57,820 bases of DNA. Origin: a virus. The position numbers and the translations under genes were made by a program. The DNA is taken from the IMG/VR virus record IMGVR_UViG_3300023500_000004, positions 1 through 57,820 of that record. One strand, given 5' to 3'. This document shows, one piece after another, positions 1 to 10,187 of the stretch. Position 1 is the first letter of the stretch. The number at the start of each line of letters is the position of its first letter. Below the pieces are notes generated by a model. It saw only the letters and a list, made by a program, of their open reading frames with translations. It was not told the DNA's origin and ran no database searches.

Positions 1-1
1 T

Positions 2-436
2 AATTCTGATGGAACTGGAACAGATGCTACAGCTCATATGATTACAGGTTATGAACTGTTCAAAGACTCTATGCGTAGAAAGAACATACCTTACCTTGTA
101 ATGCATTTTAAGAGAACAGAGGATGGTGTTATAGCTGTTGGCCCAGATCTAGACTTTAGTAATAAGAGTGGTTGTTTAATACAAACACAATGGGACTTCG
201 CAGATTCAACAGCTAGCGGCAAGTTTGGAACACCCTTTCAAGCCTATAGATTACCAAGATTGTTTACACCAACAATAGCAGCTTCTACATTAGACTTAGG
301 GTTTAGTGTTATTAGCACAAAGAATAAACTTAGAGGTAGTGGCAGGAGTTTTAGTATGAGATTGAATACAGAAGCTGGGAAGGATTGCCATGTATATGGC
401 TGGGGTATAAATGTAGGAGGTAATACAAATGTCTGA
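2..436 (+). CDS. Tail-tube (tail tubular B-like) protein, 3' end only
   Basis: The frame is open from base 2, so this is the C-terminal ~144 residues of a longer gene cut by the window edge; the ATG at 38 is internal. The closing segment (VISTKNKLRGSGRSFSMRL, then GKDCHVYGWG) resembles the C-termini of podovirus tail-tube and stabilisation proteins, which end in a 'lR..GR...f.i....gk...l.GW' strand pattern. It lies directly upstream of gp13/gp14-like ejection genes, as tail tubular B does in T7. It overlaps the next gene by 8 bases. The family assignment rests on that pattern and on position. Confidence 0.6.
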   Translation, partial: NSDGTGTDATAHMITGYELFKDSMRRKNIPYLVMHFKRTEDGVIAVGPDLDFSNKSGCLIQTQWDFADSTASGKFGTPFQAYRLPRLFTPTIAASTLDLGFSVISTKNKLRGSGRSFSMRLNTEAGKDCHVYGWGINVGGNTNV

Positions 437-746
437 TATTAAGCATCCTACTATATATAAAGATGAAGATATTGAATTATTCTTAGAAACTCATCCATAT
501 TGGAAATTACTAATACATTGTTATGTTGCTAAATGGAATAGAACAAATTACTTTAAGTTTATACATTTATGGCTGGAGTTATCAGAACAATTAAAAAATA
601 AGGGTTTTGAATATATATATGCTGCTGTGTTAAGAAGTGATGAAAAACTAAAGAAGTTTGCAGAGATGTTTGGTTTCAAGACTACAGGTACATTTCTTAA
701 AGATAATGAAAAGAATGAAAGAGAGGTTTTTAAATGTTCTCTATAA
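429..746 (+). CDS. GNAT-fold protein, T7 gp13-like
   Basis: 105 aa. The C-terminal half (FEYIYAAVLRSDEKLKKFAE, then MFGFKTTGTF) has the last strands of a GNAT acetyltransferase: a hydrophobic strand followed by a helix leading to 'fGFk..g'. T7-like phages carry such a GNAT-like protein (gp13) just before the internal virion genes, where it acts in virion morphogenesis. The position between the tail-tube gene and the gp14-like gene agrees. Whether it acetylates anything is unknown. It overlaps both neighbours, which suggests coupled translation. Confidence 0.6.
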   Translation: MSDIKHPTIYKDEDIELFLETHPYWKLLIHCYVAKWNRTNYFKFIHLWLELSEQLKNKGFEYIYAAVLRSDEKLKKFAEMFGFKTTGTFLKDNEKNEREVFKCSL

Positions 747-1246
747 AACATTTTTATGAAGATCCTGGAACTATAGCAGTTATAGCGTTAGGAATATCTG
801 CAGTAAGTACTGCTGTTAGTATAGATCAACAACGTTCTGCTGCTCGTAGCAGTAAGAAAGCTCGTAAAGCACAAGAGCGTATACAAGCTATTAAGACAGC
901 TAGAGAGAGAAGACAGCAAGTTAGACAGAGTATTGTAGCTAGAGCACAAGCAGAAGCACAAGGACAAGCTACTGGCACTAGTCGTAGCTCTAGTATTAGT
1001 CAAGCTAAAGACTCTGTACAAAGCCAGTTAGCTGGCAATATAAGCTTCTTAGATAATGTAACAGCTCTAAATAAACAGACATCTATATTCCAGCAACAAG
1101 CTGCTGATGCTACAAGTAGAGCTGGTGTAGCTAGTGCTATATCTGGTATAGCTTTATCAGGAGGTAGTTTATTTGGTTCTCCTACTCCTACAAAATCTAA
1201 TACACCAGCTCCTACAAAACCTAAGACACCAGCAGGACCAAAATAA
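734..1246 (+). CDS. Internal virion protein, T7 gp14-like
   Basis: 170 aa. A hydrophobic segment lies near residues 12-26. An Ala/Gln/Arg-rich, strongly helical region follows (about 30-90, with repeated RKAQ/RAQAEAQ). The tail is Ser/Thr/Pro-rich and ends in PxPTK-type repeats. Small internal core proteins of T7-like phages look like this and enter the host envelope during ejection. The start is supported by GAGG seven bases upstream. Its stop overlaps the next start (TAATG), so the ejection genes form one operon. Confidence 0.6.
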   Translation: MFSIKHFYEDPGTIAVIALGISAVSTAVSIDQQRSAARSSKKARKAQERIQAIKTARERRQQVRQSIVARAQAEAQGQATGTSRSSSISQAKDSVQSQLAGNISFLDNVTALNKQTSIFQQQAADATSRAGVASAISGIALSGGSLFGSPTPTKSNTPAPTKPKTPAGPK

Positions 1247-4200
1247 TGGCTGATCAAATAAATACAACAGCTAATAAAGCTATAGATCAAGGAGCCTCAT
1301 TACAAGATGTACAGGCTTTAGCTCCTAGTGCTGGTGTACAAGATGCTACTGTAGCTACGCTACAGCAGACAGCAGAAGTTAATAAACAGTTCTCCACAGA
1401 GACAACAAAACAAAACTCATTACAAGCTTTTGCAACACCAGATGTTATTGATTCAATAACTGGTGAAAGAGTTAATGTGTTTACACACCCTGAAGAATTT
1501 ATACAAGGTGCTAGAAAGAAAGAGAGTGAAGTTAGAAAGCTGTTTGCTTTAAGGAGGATTAACACTCCTGAAATAGACCCTAAAGAAATATTCATGCAAG
1601 CTAAAGTTGATGTTGATAAGGGTAATAGTAAACAACTTGTGCAAGATGAAATCTTGTCTTATTCAGCTAAACAAGAACAGGCTGCTTTAGCGGCAGCTAA
1701 TGAAGTTTCTATTAATGATCCTGAGTCTATAAATGCTAGTGCTTCTATTCTCTCCAACCTAGATGAGTTTAAAGCTAAGTTCAATGAACCTGATGCTTAT
1801 CAGCAAGTGTTAGTTGATAACAATGCACCTGAATCTTTACCAAGTATAAATGCTAGACGTTCTGCTGTTAAAGGCAGAGCCTATGAGATACTGGATGATT
1901 TGAATGATAGTAATGATCTATTAGACTCTACATTAAATGTTATAGGTTTGTTTGGGCCCGATTATATTAAAGATGTATCAGACGCTTTTAACGACGGCCC
2001 TTTAGGTAGTTTGTCAAGTTTTTCAGAGTTTGCTAGAAACTTTAACCTAAGAGATCCTGAAGAACAGGCAGTTCTTGTAGAAGAGGTTGTACCGTCTTTC
2101 TGGAAAGCTTTTGATGGTAATGGTTTAAAAGTTGCTGCAGCATTAACCACCTTGTTTGATGAAGGTAATACAGATGCAAATATAGGTATTGGTGTTCTAA
2201 CCGATGCTATGAGTGTGTTTGATGTAAAAGCTTTTATAACAACTGGGAGAAGTTGGTTAGCTGCTAGATCTTTAGCTAAACAGCAAGTTGATTCTGGTGC
2301 TATAGAAGAAGGTGCTAGACTACAAGCCGCTGCTGGTGCTGAGGATAAACAGATAGCAGAAGCTATTGGAACAACAAAACAAGATGTAGCACACTCTCTA
2401 AACCCTGCAGACACCTCTTTAGTTGATGATGGTACTAGCTTGCAAGGCGTTGCAGGAGAGATGGACTCAGTCATAAACCAACAGACTAAAGTCTTTACAG
2501 AAGAACTCTTACCTATAGCTGGTAATAAACTCCCTAGAGGGGAGATGAAAGTTGTATTTAGAGAGAAGAATCAATTACAACAAAAAATAGCTCAACTAAA
2601 TAAAGAAAAAGAGTTTGTAACTTCTAGCGGTGTTAAAAGTGGGCATAAGGTTGCACAGTCTAGAACTAGACAATTAAAAGATATAAACCAAGATATAGCT
2701 AGAAATGAAGAACAACTTAAAATAGTTAAAGAAAAGATTAATGCTAATAAAGCTCCTGTACAAGCAGAAGCAGACTTATCTAGGCTTGAGCAAGGTGTTA
2801 TACCACCACAATTTAAAGAAAGGTTTGATTCTGCTGTTGAGTCTGTTAAGACAGAAAATAGAGTAAAAGCGACTGCTGCCAAAGCAGAAGTAAAACCTAC
2901 ACCTTTAAAAGAAGATGAAGCAGCTATACAGAATATAGGTGTTGTAATACCAAAAGCGCAAACTGTAGTTGATGAAGTTAGTAAATTAATAGATGACATT
3001 ATACGACCACAAGCCTTTACACCAGAAGAACAAACTAGGGCTATAGCTAAAGCAGAAGAGAGCTTGCAGACAGAACTCACTGAAGCGGGACAGTCTATAA
3101 ACTCTATGTCAGTTATTAGTAAAGATGGTGAAGGTACAGTTATTAAATACACCACAACAAGTGGTGAGGGTGAGAGACTTGTTAAATTCACTAGGGAAGA
3201 TACCGGTACATTTATAGCAGAGGGCGCTAGTAAAGACATAAAACAGAGATGGATTGTACATTTTAATAAATTCTTAACTCCTGACCTATTAACAGAACAA
3301 ATAGCACCCAAGCTGGTAAAGGATGTTACATTTGCAGGGCAACAATCTGCTAAACTACAAAAGGGTTTGGTTAAGATATGGGTAGATGCTGAAGCAGGGT
3401 TAACTAAAAATCAAAAGTTTGAAGTTAATGCTATATTGCAAGCTGGTGATGAAGAAGGTGAAGTATTTTCTATAGCTAAACTTAGAGAGGGGTTAGTAGA
3501 GACAACACTTGGTAATCCTAAATTCACTGACAGACAGATAGAATCTTATTATCAGAAGAGAGCTTTCTATGATTCTTTACATGATGTGCGTAACGGTGTA
3601 TTAAGAGCTGAGTTATTACAACTTGGTTATAAAGATTTAGAATATGTATTTAATGGAGAAGTTAAACATCTACTAGGTAGACCTAAAAAGAACTTTGATT
3701 TGTCTGGTGTCAAAGATAATGATGCTATATTCTTACCTGAAGAAGCTAATCAATTTGTAGCAAAAGCCTCTGTAGCTAAAAGGTCAGAACAGTTAAAGCA
3801 AGAGGGCTATGAAGTAGTAGAGTTGTTTGAACCTATAACTTTAAAGTCTGGTGCAACTGTTGATACAGCTTTAGTTAGACGTTCTAGTAAATGGAGTGGT
3901 GTACCAGATAAAGTTTTAAATAAACCTGTTGGTTACACTCCAAGAATATATAGAAAGGGTATGACATATGTAAGAGATATGGATTCTGGTGAAACTCTAT
4001 ATGCCTTTATAAAGAAAGATGAGGCTAAAGCTTGGGCTGAGAACCTTGGTGGTAATGTTAGAGTCTTTGAGGACAGAGAGTTTAATGCTGTAGCTCGTAC
4101 AATAGAAGATTCTAAAGCTTTTGGTGGGTTGTATACAGGTAGCCGTAAACGCAGACCTCTTATGGTTAAACATGGCGATAAAGAATTTAGACCAGATAGG

Positions 4201-6147
4201 ATGTCTACAGGTAATGCTACAGAGAGATATATACAAAACATATCAACTATCGTGCCACTAAATGAATACCGTTTAGCAACTCTAGATAAATGGAAGAATA
4301 CAGTTAATCAATTAGCTAAAGCTGGTAGAGGTACTGGTTTAAAAGAACAGAGGTTTGACTCTGTAATAGATTTAGATGCTGACATTAAACTTGGTATGGA
4401 ACAACTAAGAGATTCTATACGTACAACCGTTGGTATGCAGTCTAAAGAAGAAAGGGTTAGTGAAAAGATTATGTTGGGAGCTGCTAATATAATGGAAGGT
4501 AAGCCCTTTCTAGCTCCTATAAAGAACTGGACTCTTAACCATTCTGCTGGAAAGCCTACTAGCTGGCTTAAAGCTAGAACACATGACTTGTTATTAGGCA
4601 TGTACAACCCAAGACAAGTCTGGGTACAGATGCAGAATGCTACATTAGCTATGTCTATTAGTCCTAAACATGCCCTACCAGCAATGGGTGAGACATTAGC
4701 TCTAAGAGCTATAGTACACTTACCAGAGAAAGAAGCAGCAGAAGCTGGTAAGATCATGGGTTTGGGTGATGACGTATTAGAGAGTTTAGCTCAGTATAAG
4801 AAGAGTGGCTTAACTGCCTCTATCACAAGACAAGGTGACTTTGGTTCTGTAGAACAGGGTGTTGCACATAGCAGTTTTGATGCTGTACACAAGTTAGCTA
4901 AAGGTGGTAAGATATTCTTTAATGCTGGTGAAAACTTCTCACGACAAGTCAGTTGGAATATAGCTAGAAGAAAATGGAAAGAACTTAATCCTGGAAAAGC
5001 TATAAAGGATGGAGATATAGTTGATATAAGCCAAGATGCTCTACGTATGCTATTAAACATGCAAAAAGAGAATTCAGCTTGGTGGCAAACAGCCCCAGTG
5101 TTAGGTAATATGACACAGTTCTTTCAAGTTGAAGCTAAGTTCTTAGAGAATGTTATGCCTAGAGTTATGGGTGGTAGTTCTAATTGGACTAGAGCAGAAA
5201 AGGTTAGGGCTGTAGCTGGTCAGGTGTTACTATATGGAACAGTTGGTGTACCTGTAGCAGAGGAGTCGGTTAAGTTTGTAGCTTCTCTACTCGATCAAAC
5301 TCCTGAAGAGTTTATAAAAGAGCATCCTAATTATACACAGAGTATTAATGAAGGGTTTATGGGTATGCTGGGAATTATGACAGGTACAGAAGACTTAGCT
5401 CCTGGTAAGAATCTTAGCTTGGTACAAGGATTGTTTAATGATAATGTTATATCTGATTTAGCTAAAGGCGTTAGTGCTATGGCTACTGGTCACTATAGTG
5501 ATCAAAGATTTGTAGAAACTTTAACAGGAGCTGGTGCTACAACTATAAAAAGAATAGGTGATGTAGCTTCTACATTGGTTAGCTCCTTACACACACTATA
5601 TGAAGTTCCTACATTAGATGTAGCTTATGGAGCTTTATTAAGCAATGCTGATAGTGTAGCAGCTTTAACAAGTACATGGACACAAGCTAGAAAAGTTGTG
5701 TGGTTGCATAGCACTGGTAACTTAATGTCTAGTAGAGGTAAGGTTATAGCCACAAAAGAAGAGTTGGGAGAGTTGAATCTACAGACACAACTTGGTATGG
5801 TTATGGGTATTACAACTGACATAGAGAGAGACTTCTATGCTAGTAAAATAGATAGTAAGAAAGCTATGCAATATAAGAAAGATGTTCAACAAGAGTTGCA
5901 GAGAGCACAGCTTAATTATTTAACTACAGGTAATCTAGAAGCTTTTAGAGCTAATAAAGCCTGGCTTATGGCTCCTTATTCTCCCATAGAGAGACAAGAA
6001 CTAAACAATTCATTAATAGATTCTATACGAGATGCTAAGTCCGGTGTAGGTAAGGAAGTTAGATTTATGCAAAAATCTTATTTAGATTCAGGTGGTAGAG
6101 TTGAACCAACTACAGCACAGATGCAATTAAAGGAGAGAGTTAAGTAA
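1246..6147 (+). CDS. Large internal virion/ejection protein (1633 aa)
   Basis: The largest gene in the window. Its composition (Ala, Gln, Glu, Lys; long helical stretches, coiled-coil-like around residues 440-520) and its place between gp14-like and another internal protein gene match the large ejection proteins (gp15/gp16 class) of T7-like podoviruses, which form the trans-envelope DNA channel. I see no clear lytic transglycosylase motif near the N-terminus and no polymerase motifs. Several hydrophobic stretches near residues 1310-1345 could contact membrane. Intact, no frameshift. Confidence 0.6.
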   Translation: MADQINTTANKAIDQGASLQDVQALAPSAGVQDATVATLQQTAEVNKQFSTETTKQNSLQAFATPDVIDSITGERVNVFTHPEEFIQGARKKESEVRKLFALRRINTPEIDPKEIFMQAKVDVDKGNSKQLVQDEILSYSAKQEQAALAAANEVSINDPESINASASILSNLDEFKAKFNEPDAYQQVLVDNNAPESLPSINARRSAVKGRAYEILDDLNDSNDLLDSTLNVIGLFGPDYIKDVSDAFNDGPLGSLSSFSEFARNFNLRDPEEQAVLVEEVVPSFWKAFDGNGLKVAAALTTLFDEGNTDANIGIGVLTDAMSVFDVKAFITTGRSWLAARSLAKQQVDSGAIEEGARLQAAAGAEDKQIAEAIGTTKQDVAHSLNPADTSLVDDGTSLQGVAGEMDSVINQQTKVFTEELLPIAGNKLPRGEMKVVFREKNQLQQKIAQLNKEKEFVTSSGVKSGHKVAQSRTRQLKDINQDIARNEEQLKIVKEKINANKAPVQAEADLSRLEQGVIPPQFKERFDSAVESVKTENRVKATAAKAEVKPTPLKEDEAAIQNIGVVIPKAQTVVDEVSKLIDDIIRPQAFTPEEQTRAIAKAEESLQTELTEAGQSINSMSVISKDGEGTVIKYTTTSGEGERLVKFTREDTGTFIAEGASKDIKQRWIVHFNKFLTPDLLTEQIAPKLVKDVTFAGQQSAKLQKGLVKIWVDAEAGLTKNQKFEVNAILQAGDEEGEVFSIAKLREGLVETTLGNPKFTDRQIESYYQKRAFYDSLHDVRNGVLRAELLQLGYKDLEYVFNGEVKHLLGRPKKNFDLSGVKDNDAIFLPEEANQFVAKASVAKRSEQLKQEGYEVVELFEPITLKSGATVDTALVRRSSKWSGVPDKVLNKPVGYTPRIYRKGMTYVRDMDSGETLYAFIKKDEAKAWAENLGGNVRVFEDREFNAVARTIEDSKAFGGLYTGSRKRRPLMVKHGDKEFRPDRMSTGNATERYIQNISTIVPLNEYRLATLDKWKNTVNQLAKAGRGTGLKEQRFDSVIDLDADIKLGMEQLRDSIRTTVGMQSKEERVSEKIMLGAANIMEGKPFLAPIKNWTLNHSAGKPTSWLKARTHDLLLGMYNPRQVWVQMQNATLAMSISPKHALPAMGETLALRAIVHLPEKEAAEAGKIMGLGDDVLESLAQYKKSGLTASITRQGDFGSVEQGVAHSSFDAVHKLAKGGKIFFNAGENFSRQVSWNIARRKWKELNPGKAIKDGDIVDISQDALRMLLNMQKENSAWWQTAPVLGNMTQFFQVEAKFLENVMPRVMGGSSNWTRAEKVRAVAGQVLLYGTVGVPVAEESVKFVASLLDQTPEEFIKEHPNYTQSINEGFMGMLGIMTGTEDLAPGKNLSLVQGLFNDNVISDLAKGVSAMATGHYSDQRFVETLTGAGATTIKRIGDVASTLVSSLHTLYEVPTLDVAYGALLSNADSVAALTSTWTQARKVVWLHSTGNLMSSRGKVIATKEELGELNLQTQLGMVMGITTDIERDFYASKIDSKKAMQYKKDVQQELQRAQLNYLTTGNLEAFRANKAWLMAPYSPIERQELNNSLIDSIRDAKSGVGKEVRFMQKSYLDSGGRVEPTTAQMQLKERVK

Positions 6148-7934
6148 TGGCTACATTTCAAAAGAATTTAAGTGATCCAAATATAACATCCTCTCCAACA
6201 GGAGGTGTGGTAGATAATTCAACTGCTGCAGGTATTGGTGGACTATCTAGTATATTAAATACATTAGGTAAGATAAATAATAAAAATAATGCAGCAGCAG
6301 CTAGACAAGCTAACATAGATAGACAACAAGCCAATAGAGCTGAAGATAAAGCTTTTAAACTTGCTCAAGGTAAGGGTGTTGGTGACGCTACATCTAACCT
6401 ATTAGATTTAAATGATGCTAAACTTAATGAGCAGCTTCAAAGAAGAGATTTAAATAATGAAGTTATTAGTTTATCTAAAGATGGAATAACTCCACAAGAA
6501 CAAAAAAGAATAGATGCTATAAGTAAACAAGTGGATAAGCTTAGCTTATTAGATCCTACAAGATTTGCATTAAGAAAGAATGCTTTGCAGAAGCAAGCTT
6601 TGAGTGATGTATCTAATTTAGCCATACAACCACAGATAAATGCTTTATTTAATTCTGGTGTCAGTTCTATTACAGAGCCTAAGAGCGATGCTAAGAAAGA
6701 GCTTACAGACTTTATGGATAAGCATTATGGCATTGGTAATTATAATGCCACAGACATTGCTAGAGAGCAGGGTAAGGCTATATATTTAAATAACCTAAAC
6801 CAGCAAGCAAAGCATAACTTCACAGCAATAGCTGATCAAGGCAGTTTAGCATTCTCTCATATATCAGATGCTTCAATTAGAGTGTTGAATAATAAGATAG
6901 CTTCACAAGGTTTCATTACAGAAGACGATAGAAATATATATATATCTAGTATATCATCTGCATTACGTTCTGCAAAGAACGAAGTGGAACAAACAGTTTT
7001 GGGTTATAGAAAACAAGGTAGGGATTTGAGTGTAACTGGAGATGTGTTTGGTGAGACAGGTAGTGGTGTTGATATTAGTGGACAAGCTAAGAAATTCATG
7101 GATGATTTAAATAGTTCAGCATCTAGTATGCTTTCATTAGTTAAGGGGGAAGGAGCTTTAGGAGATAGGATAGGAGCTAAACAAGTTTTAACAGATGCCT
7201 CTACTATAGTTAAGAAATTGAATGAGCTTAAGAATCCTAAACTTGCAGCTATATCAACGTCTATTATGGGGTCTGGTAATGGTGATATGATTAGTATGGC
7301 AGCTAATATGTTACAGAGTGATGATAGAGTGTTTCAAGCAGCTATAGACACCCTGCCACCAGAACTTCAAAAGAATACAAGTATATCTGATATTAAATCA
7401 TCTTATGCACAGATATTATTAGCAGCACATAATGCTGTAGACATTAAAGATGCTGCAGAGAAAGGATTGGTTAATCCTCATGTAGCTTTATTAGTTAGTT
7501 CAGATAGCCTAAATAAGGTTACAACAACTAAAGATGCTAACAGTTTTATTAAAAGCCTAGAACTTAGTAAATTTAATGATGTTGAAAGTGTTATGGATAG
7601 ATTGTTACAAGTCAGTGTAATTAATAATATACAGAATAATAAAGCAGATATATTACCAATAGTTAGGCATATAAAAGACGAAATTGACAACCAATTAACA
7701 GACTCTGAAAGAGCTGCTTTACAAGTAAATAAAGATACAGGTGCATTAGAAATAAAATCTTTAACTGCACAGGATAGACTTAAAACTAGTAAGTTCTTCT
7801 TGTATACAAATAAACTTCTATCTAAATTTAATACTTTATTAGATAACTATTCTGGTAATTTACCAGATAAGCAGAAGTTTTATGGTGAGTTGTTGGGTAA
7901 TAAGCAAGAAGGAGTAGTTAATAATGGACAATAA
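6147..7934 (+). CDS. Internal virion protein (595 aa)
   Basis: Mostly helical, polar and Asn/Gln/Lys-rich with a low-complexity N-terminus (residues 1-70). No recognisable catalytic motif. It starts at the TAATG overlap with the 1633-aa gene and ends just inside the next small gene, so it is co-translated with the ejection proteins. By position it is a third internal virion protein or a tail-associated protein. Function is inferred from context only. Confidence 0.5.
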   Translation: MATFQKNLSDPNITSSPTGGVVDNSTAAGIGGLSSILNTLGKINNKNNAAAARQANIDRQQANRAEDKAFKLAQGKGVGDATSNLLDLNDAKLNEQLQRRDLNNEVISLSKDGITPQEQKRIDAISKQVDKLSLLDPTRFALRKNALQKQALSDVSNLAIQPQINALFNSGVSSITEPKSDAKKELTDFMDKHYGIGNYNATDIAREQGKAIYLNNLNQQAKHNFTAIADQGSLAFSHISDASIRVLNNKIASQGFITEDDRNIYISSISSALRSAKNEVEQTVLGYRKQGRDLSVTGDVFGETGSGVDISGQAKKFMDDLNSSASSMLSLVKGEGALGDRIGAKQVLTDASTIVKKLNELKNPKLAAISTSIMGSGNGDMISMAANMLQSDDRVFQAAIDTLPPELQKNTSISDIKSSYAQILLAAHNAVDIKDAAEKGLVNPHVALLVSSDSLNKVTTTKDANSFIKSLELSKFNDVESVMDRLLQVSVINNIQNNKADILPIVRHIKDEIDNQLTDSERAALQVNKDTGALEIKSLTAQDRLKTSKFFLYTNKLLSKFNTLLDNYSGNLPDKQKFYGELLGNKQEGVVNNGQ

Positions 7935-8160
7935 GGGACAAGATGTAGGGTATATAATGGGTAAGCTTGAGAGTATGGAGAAACGAATTGAGAAACAAGA
8001 GAGAACCTTAGATGAAATCGAAGATAAACTTGACGAGATCAGCAAACAGCTTAGTGGTTATAGACATGCTATTACTTTTGTTCGTTCTTTATTATGGATT
8101 GGAGTTGCTGTGATTACTCTTAAACTTGGTGATATACCAGCTATTTGGAGTGGTAAATAA
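7924..8160 (+). CDS. Small membrane protein with coiled coil, holin-like
   Basis: 78 aa. Residues 10-45 form a charged heptad-like helix (MEKRIEKQERTLDEIEDKL) and residues ~54-70 form one hydrophobic membrane segment (SLLWIGVAVITL). Small phage proteins with this build are often annotated as holins or class II-type membrane lysis proteins, and T7-like phages place a holin next to the tail fibre gene. The lysozyme gene is more than 3.7 kb away on the other strand, so lysis function is inferred. It could instead anchor a tail component. Confidence 0.45.
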   Translation: MDNKGQDVGYIMGKLESMEKRIEKQERTLDEIEDKLDEISKQLSGYRHAITFVRSLLWIGVAVITLKLGDIPAIWSGK

Positions 8161-10187
8161 TGGCTAAAATAGTTTTAAATAATATAGCAAGTGGTTTTGC
8201 TTCCACTGGTTTAATCAATACAAATAATGATGCTATAGAAGCAGAACTTAATAACAACGTATTATATAGAAATAATCCAACTGGTGAACCTAATCAGATG
8301 GAAAATGAGTTGGATATGAACTCCAACAAAATTACAAATCTAAAAGCTGGTGTAGCTAATTCAGATGCTGTTACAATAGCACAGCTTAATGGGGCTGCTG
8401 TAAACACTGGTGTCATTGCTGTTCAAACAGAAACACAACTAGGTTCAGATGCTGTTGGGCAACGTTTTACGTTGTCTGGTATTAGCTTTGATTCTGCTAC
8501 AGTTAATCTTGTAGTGTACATAAACGGAGTCAATGCTACAGAGGGTAAGGATTATACACTAACGTCACCTAATATAGTTGATTGGATTGGAAGCTTTAAC
8601 ACTTCAGACTTCTTTAAGTTTCAAACAAATACACAGACTACTAACTCTACTACAACTACAGCAGCAGTTACGCACACGGTTGATGGAACAGCAACCAACC
8701 TTGCAACTTATTTGCAGAATCAGAGGGTTGTTAACGCCGAAGATTTTAGAGGTGCAGCATTAACCGATACGCAGACAGTTCAAGCAGCGGTGGACTATTG
8801 TATAACTAACGATACTGACTTAAACGTAGATAGGATTTATACATTAACATCATCTATTAATATAGATAGACAGGTTGATGGCCCTACTTTTGACCACTAT
8901 TTTACTATCAAACAAAGTAATGGCGGTGGATTTAGAGTTAGCACAGCAATACCAATGTTCTCAACAACTATTTCATTCACTACAGCGCCAGTAAGCCAGT
9001 TAATTAAGTTTAAAGATTTATTACTAGAATCAACAAACTCTGCTTTAGCTGCTTATGTATTAGATGATGCAAAGTTTTTACGTGTAGTATTTGATAACTG
9101 CTCTTTTAGAAAGATTAAATGTTTATCTGCACCTACTGTTCATACTCAGTCTATATATTTCTTGGGAGGCCAAGCTAGGCGACATGTAGGGACATTCTTT
9201 AGTAGCCAACTAACATCATTTGATATAATGGCTACAGGTTTATTGGTAGAAGCAGGTACTACCGCCTTTGATCTAAAGCAGGCGGTTGGATGCCGATTCT
9301 TTAATACCATAGAAGGGCAATCTGGTTTCGCTTATAAGATAAATGGATCACAAGCCCTATCTATACAAGGATATTTCGAAGGCAATGGAACAGACCTTGA
9401 TTTATCTTTAGGAGATCACTACGGAGTAAGCTTAAATGGTTGCTATTTCTCAACACCTGTAAACAGTTTCAGTGTTTTATGGGGCCACGCAGTTGGCTGT
9501 TCTTCTACTGGCTGCTATGGTACGGGGGGAGTAGGTTTACATAGCCTTTCTAGCAACAGTGAAGTTGATATAAATGACTTTAATGCTACAACTACCACAA
9601 CCAGCATAGCTGGGTATGCTAGACACGGTAAGCCTTATATGGCTATTGGGTTAAACGCCCCTATTAACCTAGTTGGTGGATCTTCTGCCACCTTTGCGAC
9701 AAGTGTAATGACTGTAACAATAGCTCCTACTGAGGGGGCGTTTGCTGTGGGACAGTATATAAACTCTGTAGGAGTACCTGCACACACTAAGATTGCTAGT
9801 TTAGGAACAGGTTCTGGGGGCACAGGTACTTATAATCTAGACGTGTCTATATCTACACCGATAACAGTAGCACAGGCAGTCACAGTATCTGACACACTAC
9901 ATTTACATAGCGGAGCAAATACTACTCTTGCACTAACAGACGATGTCTTAGGTTCTGGATATGGCGGTGCAGTTAGAGGGTACAGCGTAACAGGTAAAGG
10001 CGGTTTCGTTGAGGTAGGTACTTATAATAATGGAGTTTATTCTCCTGTGATTGTTGTAGATGAAAACAAAGCAACTGCTATAAATAATTTACCTGTTTTT
10101 GCTAATGAAGCGGCGGCTGTTACGGGAGGTATACTAACAAATTCTATATATAAAACTACTACAGGCGAGATAAGGATTAAATTATGA
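8160..10187 (+). CDS. Tail fibre/tailspike protein (675 aa)
   Basis: The N-terminus (MAKIVLNNIASGFASTGLIN, then a MENELDMNSNKITNL segment around residue 46) is the typical virion-attachment start of podovirus tail fibres. The middle is beta-rich with Asn/Ser/Gly repeats suggestive of a right-handed beta-helix. The last 30 residues (FANEAAAVTGG...YKTTTGEIRIKL) match a C-terminal tip sequence common in phage fibres. Base composition rises above the AT-rich flanks from about 8.6 kb onward, as expected for a swapped receptor-binding gene. It overlaps the next spike gene by 4 bases. Confidence 0.75.
   Translation: MAKIVLNNIASGFASTGLINTNNDAIEAELNNNVLYRNNPTGEPNQMENELDMNSNKITNLKAGVANSDAVTIAQLNGAAVNTGVIAVQTETQLGSDAVGQRFTLSGISFDSATVNLVVYINGVNATEGKDYTLTSPNIVDWIGSFNTSDFFKFQTNTQTTNSTTTTAAVTHTVDGTATNLATYLQNQRVVNAEDFRGAALTDTQTVQAAVDYCITNDTDLNVDRIYTLTSSINIDRQVDGPTFDHYFTIKQSNGGGFRVSTAIPMFSTTISFTTAPVSQLIKFKDLLLESTNSALAAYVLDDAKFLRVVFDNCSFRKIKCLSAPTVHTQSIYFLGGQARRHVGTFFSSQLTSFDIMATGLLVEAGTTAFDLKQAVGCRFFNTIEGQSGFAYKINGSQALSIQGYFEGNGTDLDLSLGDHYGVSLNGCYFSTPVNSFSVLWGHAVGCSSTGCYGTGGVGLHSLSSNSEVDINDFNATTTTTSIAGYARHGKPYMAIGLNAPINLVGGSSATFATSVMTVTIAPTEGAFAVGQYINSVGVPAHTKIASLGTGSGGTGTYNLDVSISTPITVAQAVTVSDTLHLHSGANTTLALTDDVLGSGYGGAVRGYSVTGKGGFVEVGTYNNGVYSPVIVVDENKATAINNLPVFANEAAAVTGGILTNSIYKTTTGEIRIKL

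Noticed and set aside
1246-6147. Lytic transglycosylase domain in the large ejection protein
   Set aside because: I could not find the catalytic Glu with the usual surrounding GLxQ and AYNAG-type motifs.
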